From positions 310,001 to 374,000 of the forward strand of contig CAKJVC010000196.1 in assembly GCA_918026815.1 (NCBI GenBank): 64,000 nucleotides of DNA. The letters are read 5' to 3'. The position numbers and the translations under genes were made by a program. Positions 35,901 to 47,784 of this stretch are shown in pieces. This DNA comes from Chalara sp. BL73. Lineage: Eukaryota > Ascomycota > Leotiomycetes > Helotiales. The stretch's first letter is position 1. Every line of letters begins with the position of its first letter. The notes below the pieces were generated by a model. The model searched no databases, was not told where the DNA came from, and worked only from the letters and a program-made list of their open reading frames with translations.

Positions 35901-37461
35901 AATGTATTTCTTGTTCTGGAAGGTCTGGGTATTGTGAGAGTGGTGGCGCTGACTGTATTTCATGCTGCTCGTCTTCACTGTACTCTGGAAGCTCTGGGTA
36001 CTTTGTTGGTTCCGAATAGTTTGAAACATGGTCCGGGTTCAGGTTGGGCTGTGGAATTTCATGGTCCAAAGGATCTTCTTTATCGACTTCCTCAGCATAC
36101 ATTCGCTGCCCCACCCGCAGTTCATTGTCATCGCTAGCTACTTGTTGAAGATGTGATGGAGATCGCTGTTGATTGACACTCGCCCAAATTCCACGTTGAC
36201 CCTTAAAGAGAACTTCTTCCATGGGCTCAGTTGTCGTGTCCTCCACCGTTGGCGGGACCCTAGCTTCAGGGCTTCCATTAGCTCTAATTGGACTAGCAGA
36301 ATAAAGATCCTCACGATCATCAGGTGGCGATATTCCATGTATAGGCGACCGATTATCTTGGAATTGTGCAATTGGCGATACCAATGGCAGCGAGTCGGAT
36401 GGGATAGGTAGTAGGTTTGGAGAATCTGGTGGCTGTAGCGTACCATTAGTTGTGTCTAGTCGATGCGGCGATGTAGGAGCTGCTAAGGCAATCTGTGGTA
36501 GCTCTGATGCATCCACTTCTTCCGGACTAGATCTTCTAGCCTGTACCGTAGTTTCCGTCTGTGTGCCATTGACTTCTACCGACTTGATAACTTCTGTCGT
36601 CTTACCCGCGGACTCCATCATGGATTCCGGCAGATCGTCCAAAATGTCGGTCTGTATACCTTCATCAACCATAACTGGTGTTGGCAGCACTTCCTCCACC
36701 GTTAAACTCGAGTCCTCTAACTCCCTCTCCAAGACCTCTTCAACCTCTGGGCTTGGGCTCCTGGAGCTAAACCGCCACGTACTGCTTAGCCTAACACTCC
36801 TTTTCCCGCTCCCAGCCGGACTCCCATCCTCCATCAGAAACAAATCACCGCCATTATACAACGGCCCACTCCCATACGCGACCCTTCGTCTCTTATTCCC
36901 ATGCGGCGTGCCATCATCCTCCCTCCTCCGCGTTCTGGGATAAATGCTAACAATCGGCTCCGGCTCCCTCACCGGGCTGGGTGGCCGTTCTTCAACTGCT
37001 GGTTCCGGGGGCGGATGATCAATATCTATAGTGTGCACATCCTGTCTCATCTCCCGCCTCCATTCTACCTTCAACCTTTCCGTGAAGCGCAGCTCAAACT
37101 CTACGCCTCGTCCTGGACTCGCTGCCTCTATTCCCGCAGTGACGAATTCCGCTCCTTCTAAGCAGAGCAGGACCTCATCGCCGCTCGCAATCCCACCCTC
37201 TTTGACAAAGCGCGCCGAGCTGCCGCAGAACTGCACTCGCACCTGCCCTCTACTTTTTCGAAGTCTGAAATCCGGTTCTGCCAATAGAAAAGCGACAGAT
37301 CCAGTGGCAGAGCTGAAGGGCCATGTCAATGTGACAATGACCTTCAATGTCCTCGTTTCTAACCGCTCAAGTTGTGGTGTGAGTTGCGCAATCGGAATCT
37401 GTGTGAGAGAGGAAAGCTCTGGAGGACTAGGAGCAGTTGATCCTGAATGCGCAGGCGTCAT
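32925..37461 (-). CDS. Large protein with POT1/Cdc13-type OB-fold segments at both ends
   Basis: Two exons, 37461-35097 and 35011-32925, joined by an 85-nt intron (GTATGC donor, TTCTAAT branch, GTAG acceptor; phase 1 on both sides), give 1483 residues. Without the splice they look like two separate genes. Residues about 20-115 (RTLKVIVTLTWPFSSATGS, then VRVQFCGSSARFV and GDEVLLCLEG) look like an OB fold. Residues about 1310-1460 (LRYHLNKTLDILAIATTP, then TTFHITDASTAP, then VKAGDGVLLRNFVVHAS and SWAVF) resemble the Telo_bind domain of POT1/Cdc13 proteins, which bind the telomeric single-stranded overhang. The ~1200 residues between are acidic, disordered and rich in Ser-Pro and Asp/Glu runs. 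A telomere-capping or CST-like role is inferred, not shown. Confidence 0.7.
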
Positions 37462-38148
37462 CGTGGCGGTTACTGAAGAAGTGATTATTAAATATTGGTG
37501 GCTGCGTAGGAAAGATTACGGTAGGTGTCGTAAAGTCATGGCTTGTTGGTTGGGTCGAAACTGAATTTCAGTGTTGTAACGCGACAATGAGCTTCAAAAA
37601 GAATGACGCGCCCGAATGCGTTAGGCCCACTTTTATGGTTTGGTTCTATCCGCAAGGTTCAGCCGTTACGAATGTCACTTCCTATTTAGCTTTTACGAAC
37701 AATTGGATTCATGTGTTAAATGTTTAAAAGTGTAGTGTTGGATCCAAATGTTATTTGACTTTAGAATTGAAGAACGGGGGATGTAAATATTATATAGACG
37801 ATTAACGACATTTTGTGCTACAGCTGCGAGGGCTGAGAGTCCTTGGGTAAGAAAACCCAAAGTCTACGTTATAGAGCGCAAAATTAGGCATGAGGGGCCT
37901 AAGCGGGAACAAGTCATAGATGGGTTGAGGGGACTGATGGTAAGGAATGCGAAACGATATCCATGACCAGCATAAGATACAACGTGGATATAGACCTCAT
38001 CTTTGCAATTACATACAGCCATGTTAATCAAACAGAATATACAAACCCCAGACGCCCCAATACCATCTACGCCAATAAACACAAGTACCACCCACCGCCG
38101 TCGTCCGAGGTATGATCCATTAACCCAGATGAGCTTAAGGGAAAGCCT
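37462..38148. other. Intergenic, promoter of the OB-fold gene
   Basis: About 690 bp upstream of the OB-fold gene and downstream of the next gene, both on the minus strand. No feature is recognised. Confidence 0.6.
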
Positions 38149-39490
38149 TCAATCATCACCCTTAGCACTAGCACTCTCCCAAACTTCGAAGCCCTCTTCG
38201 GCCTTCTCAATTGGCTCTAATAGCGCCGCCTTAGGCGCTAGTATGAAGTCATCCTTTTGCATCAGCATGTCTACATCACCAAGCGAGGGAGTAGAGACAT
38301 CGATGTCCTTGCCGTTGATATCAGCGACGAAGTCGAATGTTGATGTTGGGATGATAGGTTGCTCTTGTTCTTCCTCAAGAGTTGAGTTTTCGTCATCGAC
38401 AGGAACTAAGAAGACATCGCCCTCACCACATCCCACGGCGTAGTAATCCTTGGCTTTCAGATCCCCAAGCGGATTCCGATCAATATCGCACTTATCCATC
38501 TCCACCTCGCTGGTCCTCTCCCCACGAGCGCGTGTCGATGTCTGAGATATATCATCCATAGGCGGCACATTCTCCTTTCCTCTATCTGCTCTCTCCGCAA
38601 TAGCATCTTCCTCATCACTCCCCAAGTCCAGAGTACAAGCGCCATGCTCCATCAGGTTCGTAGCCAGTTCCTCTTCTGTGTCTTCATGAATATCAAAGAA
38701 CCAACCGTCCTTTGGTGCAGGTCTCCAGAGCTCGGGAATAGGAAGTACTTCAGCCTCTTTCTCCTTGGGCATAGCAGCAGGAGCGCGGGGTTTGTAGGAG
38801 GGGATGGTGCCTGAGAGGGCAGCGTCAATAGAGAAGCCAAGCCCCGTAGAGGCAGAAGAGGAAGCAAACTTGGGCGGGTCGATGCGTGTGAATGGACTGC
38901 CTGTTTTGCGGCGGTTGAGAATACCAATGCGTTTCCGGGTTGGTGAACGTCCCGCAGGCGCGCTCAATGGCAAGGAAGTGGAGATCTTGGGTGCGGGCGA
39001 CCGAGTAGGGAGAATAGGACGCTTTACTGGAGAAGAAACGGGCTTCAGACAGGTAGAGAAGTCGCTAGGTGAAGGAGGAGCTTTGGTGAGAAAGTAATTG
39101 ACAGGCTTGGAGGGGGCAGAAATGGTGGAGGAGATCTTGGATTTCTTGGGTGAGAGGAAAAGGATTGGGTTGATGTTTTCGCTGTCATCGGCGTCGAAGG
39201 CTGTAGCCTTACGCTTGGTAGGGCTGGTGAGTGCTATATCGTTTGTAAGATTCTGCATTGCTTCAATTGATAATGGAAGAGGGTAAAAAGAGCGAGTAGA
39301 AGCGACCGGAATAGAGTGGTGAAGCGAAGGAACGACCATGAATTAATTGAGGTTAAGGGGGACAAGGCTAGGTGGAATAAAGGTGAAGCATACCATTTTG
39401 ACGGTTCTTGAGGCTCGTGAGATTCTGTAGACGAGCTTGGTTCAATTCACCGAAAGGCTGTCTCGTTGTCGCTGCCATCGTTGTTGCCAT
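38149..39490 (-). CDS. Conserved fungal nuclear-type protein with KEN and D-box motifs
   Basis: Two exons, 39490-39394 and 39260-38149, with a 133-nt intron (GTATGC donor, GAAG acceptor), give 402 residues. The N-terminus reads RQPFGELNQARLQNLTSL, then SPTKRKATAF and SPKKSK (basic, nuclear-localisation-like). The middle is Ser/Pro/Lys-rich. A more ordered core follows near 211-230 (WRPAPKDGWFFDIHEDTEEE), then GKENVPP (KEN at about 261-263) and RNPLGDLKAKDYYA (RxxLxxL at about 294-300). KEN and D-box motifs are recognition signals of the APC/C ubiquitin ligase. I recognise the core as fungal-conserved but know of no proven function. A cell-cycle-regulated protein such as a securin-type regulator is one inference. 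Confidence 0.75.
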
Positions 39491-41344
39491 CGTAGCTTCT
39501 TTCTCTCGTCTCCCCTGAACCACAAAGCAACAGAGCACGAGTGAAGTGCCAACTGACCAAGCGTAGGTTAAGAGAGCTCAATAGACAAGAGAGTAGAGTC
39601 AATCACTTGATGTCGACAGTGGAGCAATGAAGGATGAATTGAATTTGTTGTTGTTGTTTATCCCGTTCACAGCTCAGACTCCAGACACAACATAACAAAG
39701 AGACAAGATGGGGGAAAGTGCAGTATATCAAGCCATACAGCTGACCCAATTCCCGGCCGTGGCATCACAAGTGGCGATGCTGTCCGCCAATCCATCCAAT
39801 TCCACTTGTCGACCTCCCCCTACTCCGTGCATCCTATTTAGCGTGTCCTTTCGCGTTGAAGCGTGTGCCCTACGCGAGTCTGCCCAATCACTTCCCCTTC
39901 AACCACGAAAAGCGGAAATATGGGCTTGGCGAAATCGTTCCTAATGCATTCTTTTCATGGCAGATGGTTGGAGGAGCTGAGCGTTAAAGCAAGGGGGAGC
40001 TGCATTTGTCTCACGGTTTCCATGTCTCAGATGGCCACGCGAAAAAAGTATAAAGGAAGACCGCGTCCCGCGCGATTTGGAGGTGATTCTGGCGACTTTA
40101 TGCGTCTTTTATGCAGGTGTGAGGAGGTATATCTCTGTGCATTATTATATCAGACTTCATCAACCGCTGGGCGTTTCCTCTTTACCAATTATTCCTCCTG
40201 TTACTTGAAGCAGCAAAGATGGTGAGACGATTCAAGGAGATTTTTGTTGCGGAATTGATTTGCAACCAGATCATCAAGTTGTTCTTTCGTCATCCAAGCG
40301 ACGACTTACATAGCGAAACCAGAGCTTTGAGAGCCTAGAGAGGTCGTGATACGTCAATTGAGAGCTTCAGGTTTTGCGTTGAAAGTACCATTTGCCAATG
40401 GCTAGCAAAAAGCAGACATGTTGAAAGATGAGAAGAAGCTAAATTCATAATGTCAATTGACTCATGAACCATTTCGACATTCTCGGTAGATACAACATGC
40501 ATTCAAATGCGCCAGAGCCAGTACACTTACTCCAAGCTCAATTCTCTCGTTGATCTTCACTCGTCGTGATCACAAAGCCTTCTTTCCCCTACCACCAATT
40601 ACATGTCTTGGTACCACAAGCAGGACGCGCTTCTGCGACCTCGATCCTTCTTCCCTATAGTATCGACTTATTGGTTGTTGGAAACACCTTCCTTCGTCAT
40701 GGCTATGCAATCATATCTTCCCATCGCCCATACTTGCATTGGTGCTTGTCAGAATGTGGCTCCATTGCACAACCTTGTCGTCTCATTCGGGACGTGATTA
40801 GGCTGAGGTTGTTCGAGGCTGTCATCGTCATCCCAATCGGGATCAGTGTGGGCGGCGTGCTTGTGCGGTAGCTGAGGTGCATTGGAGTTTCTACGCAGGA
40901 CGTGACTTCGGCTTATCTGTTCAGCTACACGGGACCATAAAACACGGTGAGAGAAATGGTGTGTCCTACTACGTAGTAATGTCAAAATTAGACACCGAAG
41001 CATTGAAGGACAAAATCCAGGCAGTCTTGAAGTGCTAGTGTGCATTATACCCTATGCTATTATGATATCCCAACCATGCAGCTTGTAAATTACCCATGGA
41101 AAAGTCTGGTTGGGTGTGGAGCATGCCAACTAGGCATCAGCCGCTTTTGCAATCGTCTTATTGTCAGTGAAGCTAGGGAAAAAAATGGAGTAGAGACAGA
41201 TTATCATAATGATGCCATCCATTAAGCCTCCGCCACAAGTCCATGAGAAATGCCTCTGAGATATCCAACAACCGCCACAGCCCGCCCCAAGTCCGTATCA
41301 GAATCAAAAAGAAGCTATTAATCATCACGCAAAGTAAGGCAGAA
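39491..41344. other. Intergenic, 1.9 kb
   Basis: This holds the promoter of the KEN-box gene on the left and the 3' region of the SAM decarboxylase gene on the right. Several short open frames exist on the plus strand, none convincing. Confidence 0.5.
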
Positions 41345-42986
41345 TCAGAAGTCGACCTCACCAACGCGAGGGGCACGTCCGCCAGTCCAATCATCGCGTT
41401 CATAATATCGGAAAACGAGGTCATATCCATCAAGATAATGAACGATTCGATCAGTGCAGCGATACCCATTGATCTTATCCATCCGGGCGCTCCGGGCTGT
41501 GCGCTTTTGGCCATCAACCGCGACCGCGTCGGTGGAGATGGGGCGGCCCAATTCGCGTACCTCAAGAGAGTTGGCCTTCGCCTCGAAACGAGTAACACTA
41601 AACCGACCTGGCTTGAAAATATTAACTACTTGCTCGATCACGTCGTTTGTCTCTCGGCCAGTTTGATGTCCTGGAACATTAGTTTCGAAGCTGGCATAAG
41701 AGCACTGAGGCTCGGGTGTGACGTGGACCGTGAAGTAATGGGTGACAGCCCCAGCTTGGTCTGGTGCTGGAATGACACCATTAGCAGAGAAGCCGCATGG
41801 ACTGAAAAGATAGGCATCAACACGGGCATCTGGATAGCGAGAGTTGGGGTAGACATCGGATAGGCCGCACGCTTCAGAGACAACAGTGCCAAGTGCATGT
41901 CCCTCAGTGCTGAGCTCAGGGAAGCTACCATCATCTTCGGGTGTGTTAAAACCTCCGTTATTATCAGACGAGGTGCAGCTGAAGACGTCGAATGTCTCAT
42001 CATTGACCGAGTTACTGGCAGTGGTTCCACTCATACTCATGTGAGTCAAATCTCCATTTAGTGTCCCCAAGCTGTTCTCAGCATCCTTACGTGCTTTCTG
42101 AGCACTCGAATAATTCTCTTCTGCAACTGAACTCGCGTGTTCGAGATAGAACTGCTTGCACGTTTCAATATCCAAATCGGTCATGAGAACTTCCAACGTT
42201 TCATCATCAGCTCCACCTGGCCCAAGACCAAGCGTAGTGCTGGCAGGAATTTTGATAGTCTTAGTCTGGGTAGGAACTCGCTCGTCAGGTGTACGTGGAG
42301 GCGTGGGATTGGGTGTTGTCAAGTAGAGGTACCAATGATCACCATTCATCTTTCCAACCATGTAGGCACTTCCACCAGTAAACATATCATCCAAAAACTG
42401 AACCTCGCTCTTCCAGCTGCGGTGTGGCCCATGTTGCTTATCCGGGAACAAAAAGTTCTTACGACTATAAAACACCCGGTATGGAGTGGCTGCGGTCTTA
42501 ATTTCGTTCAACGACTCGGTGTTGTGTGAAGGGAAACCAGCATCAACAGCAGCAATTCGCAACATGCGGCGGAGTCCAAGAAGAAGGGTAGTGGTACCAC
42601 ATGTCTTAAGAATAAGCTTGTGTGGGAACACGAACATACTCGATTCCGAGAGGAGGTAGGCGTCGACATGCTCAGACTCAACAACGGAAAGGACCTTGCA
42701 ATTCACCAAATCGAGCATTTCCTTCCAGGTTTCGGCGGAGACCGCCTTCAATCCACTCTTATGTGCTCCATCTGGGAGACTATCGGCGGCTGGAGCGAAC
42801 CATACTTCGAGCAGTTTTTCGGGACCTGTTCTTAATTAGCAGATCTACTATCAAACAGACTTTGTGCTTACCCTCAAATGCATTACTAGAATCAAGATCG
42901 ATGGTAGCCTCACGATTGATTGTTAAATGAGGTGTACCTTCAGAGGGAGAGAAAGTGTATGAAGCCGGCATCTCCCGATTGTTCAT
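41345..42986 (-). CDS. spe2: S-adenosylmethionine decarboxylase proenzyme
   Basis: Two exons, 42986-42872 and 42825-41345, with a 46-nt intron, give 531 residues. The pyruvoyl-enzyme signature AYLLSESSMFVFPHKLILKT is intact: autocleavage is expected between Glu99 and Ser100, the Ser becoming the pyruvoyl group, and KTCGTT carries the conserved catalytic Cys (about 114). EGPEKLLEVWF, spanning the splice, is the usual N-terminal motif with the substrate-region Glu residues. The enzyme makes decarboxylated SAM, the aminopropyl donor for spermidine and spermine. It is longer than animal enzymes (about 335 residues) because of a disordered insert in the middle (about 265-345), common in filamentous fungi. 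The symbol follows yeast SPE2. Confidence 0.93.
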
Positions 42987-43606
42987 AACTATGCAATGGC
43001 GACTTTTAAGCCTCGCTTTGCTTTCTCGGGGTGCCCTTACCTAGGCTGAAAACTCAATATTATAATCCAAGACTTGGGCTAATTCCTACTCTTCAGTTTC
43101 TCCCTTGCTCTCCGATATTTTCTTAGCTCTGTGATTGACTGTTTGTCACTGGCCAAGTACTGTGAAGCACTATCTGCCACCCAGACGAACCTTGCGGTGT
43201 CCGCCTGAGAAGAGAAGGCCCACAGAACCGTGGGAGAAGTGTAAGTGCTGGCGGAGCCAGCAAAATAGACGTTATTTCAGATTGCCTTCAATGGGCGTTA
43301 TGGAGGTCGAGTGCACAAGGGAATGAAGAAGTCCTTTGCGGAGGGAATGTTGACTCTTTTGTTGGCTCTCGTTCTGTAGAATCCGATACCGTATGTAGAT
43401 ACCGGGTCTAGCAGACGAGATATAATCTGCAGATATTTGAGAGTGATTTTATATTCTTAGTAATTCGGTGGTTTGGGCTATCGAGGCCTATGTTTATTCA
43501 CAAACCGTTAGCAATGTGTGTCAGAAGTGGCAGCTAAGAAACTGGTGCAATGAGCTCTTCCACACCGCACTTTTTATGCGACGTTCCGCAGATTTTGTAA
43601 TCTGTT
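42987..43606 (-). promoter_or_regulatory. ATG-free probable 5' leader of the SAM decarboxylase gene
   Basis: Reading upstream from the start codon on the minus strand, I find no ATG for about 620 nt, against about 11 on the opposite strand. A likely 5'-UTR intron (43040-42989, 52 nt, GTAAGG...TAG) ends just before the start codon. Unlike plant and animal SAM decarboxylase mRNAs, no regulatory upstream ORF is present in this interval. Confidence 0.55.
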
Positions 43607-45081
43607 CATGTCGTATATATTGCGGCTCTAGGCTGCGAGGCGTGCCGATAATATCATATCTGATTGCGAATCGCTTCGATCTGCTCGTCTGCGCATATAC
43701 CAGTGGGACTGCCATGCCACACAAGGCATACCACAATGAAAATGCCCAGACATTCTTATTCAAAAGAGGTTACTTACTTTGCAGGTTTGGACAGGAATCT
43801 CAATAGATCTTTAGTGCTCATATGGTGGTGGGCGGTATCCTAACGATTTGCGGTGTGACAGTCCAGCATCTGTGGGACACTGGCTGTAGTAAATTGCAGA
43901 TGCAAATTCAGTAGCGTATAGAGCTCATCTGTGAGCTCCAAGTATTTGGGAGACAGAGCTGATCACTGTAGCAGCATAAATAGAGCAGTTCTGATTATAT
44001 TGGTTGGTTGTGCAAAGGGCCTTGCGATGTCAAGTTGTGGTCAAGTGTGTTCCCAAAATTTTCAGGTGGGGCAATGAAGTTCTGGAAAAACCCTGAGGCC
44101 TTGCACGTCATTAGCCGCTACGCTTTCATGAGATGAGTTTTGTTCCAGGAGAGACCAACACAATTCATTCAAGAAGTATTCTCTGATGCTTACCTGCTTT
44201 ACTGATCCTGATTCTCCTTCAGCAATGTGGTTAACAAAGAAAGAAAAAGTAGTGCACCTCGATAGAGTTGAGCGATTTATCATTCTCCCCGGCGAGATCT
44301 GATTCCTGCCTGGGTCGCAATGTCCCGTGTTTTGTACCCCTCATTGCTTAAGCGAGCCCCTATTTGTCCATCCACCCTCCGCAATTGTCTCACTACTATA
44401 TGGCTACAAGAAAAAAATGGCCAAAGTTCTTCTTCGGCCATCACAGCATTGAAGGGAGCAGTATGAATTGAATAGCTGGGTGTCACTCTGGATAAGTTAC
44501 AAAGAGGATGTAGCAAATTACAATGAAGTTATGCTATACCCCTGAAGACGATCACATGCAAACATATCAGGGGATAGCGGGTTATCTTCCATCGCTTAAT
44601 AGGCTGTTCTCAAAGCACGTCACTTCCCGTTGATCGTCAATCAATCTAGTAGATAGTGGAATGCTAGGTCTTGCCCTAGATCTACTTAGAGACTCGACCA
44701 AAGAGTGGACACAGGTGCCACGCTCATCGGGGAGGCACATTATGTATTGACCCATTAGGCAACGTTATGCGAGCTACGGAGTACAATAGAAGCCAATGGA
44801 TCTGCTAAGCTGCCTTCTGTACGACGTTAAGAAAGGCGCAAAAGAATTGTTCGATCGGGTAATTTATGCGAGAAATTATAGTGTACATCACATCTTTAAT
44901 TATACAACGAGAGTTTTATTGATGTTAATTTGTTGTCTAGCTATATGAAACTTGTGGATTACTTGCCTCAATCTGCTACCTTCAATGTTTGGATCGAACC
45001 AGCCACTCGTAGAAATATGAGAAATGAAAGGGACACTTACCGACTCGCCTTCTATTCTATTTCATGTTCTCCGCCACTGCT
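43607..45081. other. Intergenic, 1.5 kb
   Basis: Upstream promoter of the decarboxylase gene and 3' region of the acidic orphan. No supported gene, RNA or repeat. Confidence 0.55.
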
Positions 45082-46047
45082 TTACTGAAACGTTTTTCTA
45101 ATCCACTCATACATTGTTTCTCCATGCTCTTGGTGTGTTTCATCCTCTTTCTCATCATCCTCACTCTTGTCCTGATGCTCCGCCACCACAGGGCGTGGCG
45201 AGCGGATTACATCGAAGATGAAGCGATTCAGCTGTTCAGATAATCCAGATCTATCTTGTCTAGTTTGGATTACGATATTGAGGCAGTAAGGAGGAGATAC
45301 AGCGATTGTCAAATTTTCTCGTCCCCGGCGGATTTGAATGCTGCATTCTTGCATCTCGAATTCTGTTTGGGAGACCGAAAGATGGACAGATTGTTGTTGG
45401 GAGTTGGGTGGCCAACGCGGGGAGTCATTCTCTACACCATCCTCTATATCTAGCGTTATGGTATGGAGAGGCGAGAGGGATTCGTTGTCAGATTCTCCAG
45501 CGGAGCGAGGTCTATCTGATGAGACGGAGGCGGAGTCTTTAATGACGCTCTCATTCTCGTACAAACCACTCTTATCCTCATTATCTTCTTCGCTTTCCTC
45601 ATTGTTTAGTGGGAGTCGGAGGCTTTCACTCTCTTCTTTTTGATTAGGTTGAAGAAGAGGTCGGTTGTGGCACGGGCAGCCACCGGTGTTTTCGACTTCG
45701 AAGCCCTGTTTATAGTTAGAAGCACTGAATGCTGACTCAGACTCACTATCTTCGTTTTTATCTACATCGACGTCACGAGTAACTGCGACTAGGTTCATAA
45801 TTGTGTCTCGGCCGTGACCGATGCCATCAGTTTCATCTTCTCCAGTGAAATCAGAGAGGCCTTCGCTTGTTATGCTTTCGTTCGCGCTTACATCCGTATC
45901 ACTGGCGTCTTCAAAAGTGTGTTGCATGTCTTCCATCATCGACTCTACTTCTTGTATGAGCTCTGTCATGACCGAATTAATGGACTGGTTTGTATTACCA
46001 TCCGCCGCCGGGGCGTTGGGGAGGGATCCGACAAACTGAGACGGCAT
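45082..46047 (-). CDS. Acidic protein of unknown function
   Basis: Intronless, 321 residues from the ATG at 46047, rich in Glu, Asp and Ser (for example NNEESEEDNEDKSG). A CPCHNRP motif lies near the middle. The C-terminal third is less charged and may be folded: CSIQIRRGRENLTIAVSPP, then YCLNIVIQTRQDRSGLSEQL. I see no transmembrane segment, signal peptide or catalytic motif, and I recognise no family. The length of the open frame, its codon composition and a TATA-like element 170 bp upstream support a real gene. Confidence 0.65.
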   Translation of the reverse strand: MPSQFVGSLPNAPAADGNTNQSINSVMTELIQEVESMMEDMQHTFEDASDTDVSANESITSEGLSDFTGEDETDGIGHGRDTIMNLVAVTRDVDVDKNEDSESESAFSASNYKQGFEVENTGGCPCHNRPLLQPNQKEESESLRLPLNNEESEEDNEDKSGLYENESVIKDSASVSSDRPRSAGESDNESLSPLHTITLDIEDGVENDSPRWPPNSQQQSVHLSVSQTEFEMQECSIQIRRGRENLTIAVSPPYCLNIVIQTRQDRSGLSEQLNRFIFDVIRSPRPVVAEHQDKSEDDEKEDETHQEHGETMYEWIRKTFQ

Positions 46048-46216
46048 GTTAGACTCTGAGGATCTGGGATGACTTAGGCTATGAGTTTATTCTGATTGCC
46101 AACTGTTTTGTCTCCGAAGAATATATGAATACTGGCTTACTGATATTCTTTATGGTATTCAGGATGTGGGAAAGTCGAAGTGGAGAAAGAATATTATTCT
46201 GGCGGGACAACAAATA

Positions 46217-46224
46217 TATTTATA
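46217..46224 (-). promoter_or_regulatory. TATA-like element of the acidic-protein gene
   Basis: TATAAATA on the minus strand, about 170 bp before the start codon at 46047. Confidence 0.45.
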
Positions 46225-47625
46225 CGAAGTTGAACAACGGAGAAGAACAATTCTAGTTGTCAGTTTATATTTCTGTTCGTTACAAACAAGGACCTTTGAC
46301 CCAAGTAAAAGGGGCATTGTTTCTCCTCAATGACACTTATCCGTCTTTGTGAATGTCTTTATTTGGAGATATAAAATATATTGAAAAGGCTGCTTTTCAA
46401 CGAAGAAAAATTCAACATGTGGTCTTATGTAACCATTTTAAAATAGGTATCATATTAGGCCTTATGAGCAACTCCATATTGTAAACTTGAGAGTACGGGC
46501 TGCTCTTGTTTTTATTCTTGTTCTACTTGGAGCATCGCTTAAGGCTTGTTGATGCGTTTTGTGCATCAGCAAGAACTTGGATTATGATCCAAGACTAACT
46601 TACTCCAGAATGCATCTACCTCTGTGCTCATGGACCACATTTCACTTTGACTTTCTGTAACTACTGGCGATGATGACTTATACCAACTTTTGCGATATGG
46701 CCGAGATGTCTTGATAACGAAGCCTACTCAAATCGCAAAAGCTTGCCGTAGGTAGTTCCGTCAATGCCATCTGGTCAATGTGATCTAGGGAAATATCTCC
46801 AAAACTTGAGCATTATCGTTATTTATTTGATCCAATGATACTACTATTCTAAGCCGGAGAACAAGTTTTTCAGAGACTCGACGAACGCCTCACAGTCCTG
46901 GTTCACTGTCTTAGGTATCCACAGTCCTTTAAACACAATCACGATCCTTACATCACATGACTCCTTCTAGGCAAATACGGCTTTCCATGTCTGGTCCCTT
47001 GTACATTTTGGAACCCGCTTAGCACTATGTACTAGGTGATTAGACCATGCCACAATTAGTCGACTATTACGACAAATTAGATTCTAAAATAAGTTCATTA
47101 GATGCTAGCCGGCTGAACTCAACAAATATTCATGGGCGTGTCTATTACTTGCTCAATTCTATAACCATATATGTACATTTATGGCCCGAGCGACTGCGTA
47201 ACGGCAGCTTTGAGCCACACTTTAGTCCAACGGCTGAGACTATAAGGCAGCCTATGACACTAGCCGAGAAACCTTCCCTAGGCATGGCACTTGGCGGCTA
47301 GTTCCTAGGGACATTGGCAATAATGATAGAACCTTTTAGTTCAGAGTACAAATTGAAGATTAAACGCCATAATATGGCGTAGCATGGGTTAATAGCAATG
47401 TTCAAATATATAAGATACAGTGATTCCAGATGCACAAGCAGAAACCAATCATTATGTTGCTCTATAGACAGCCCAGATTAGCAAGTCAAACACACAAGAT
47501 ACAAGAGTTAATAGCCAAATTCTTCTTGAGATTAGTCAAAATCAAAGATAATCACAAACGACACCTCACGCGAGCATACCAAACCAGTATAATCCTCAGC
47601 GTTCCTCAGGCCAGAAAACATCAAG
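46225..47625. other. Intergenic, 1.4 kb
   Basis: No gene is supported. Open frames at 47047-47301 and 47430-47696 on the plus strand are short and lack coding character. Confidence 0.5.
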
Positions 47626-47784
47626 ATGTGCTTTGGTTTTGGTATTTCACGACAACGCTATGCACCAGGTCCCGCCGGCCGTCCAGTAATGACTAGCCCC
47701 ATGCATGGAGGAAGACCGTTTGGACTAAGATATGGAGGGGGTTTTGGTAGTAGAACTGGATACGGGCAGCGAAGGAGATATTAG
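47626..47784 (+). CDS. Small Gly/Arg-rich protein, 52 residues
   Basis: A short complete frame reads MCFGFGISRQRYAPGPAGRP and ends GGGFGSRTGYGQRRRY. The start context has A at -3. Gly, Arg and Tyr dominate, as in small GR/GY-rich fungal peptides and RNA-binding tails. There is no signal peptide and no splice sites are needed. It overlaps a meaningless frame in another register. Support is composition only; an upstream exon is possible. Confidence 0.4.
   Translation: MCFGFGISRQRYAPGPAGRPVMTSPMHGGRPFGLRYGGGFGSRTGYGQRRRY

Noticed and set aside
35089..37161. Several plus-strand frames rich in Leu/Phe/Ser opposite the acidic OB-fold gene
   Set aside because: They arise as the complement of GAA/GAT-rich acidic codons; no independent support.
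41243..41863. Plus-strand open frame opposite the SAM decarboxylase
   Set aside because: Antisense shadow of a strongly supported gene.
47430..47696. Plus-strand 88-residue frame
   Set aside because: Overlaps the Gly/Arg-rich small frame in another register and lacks coding character.
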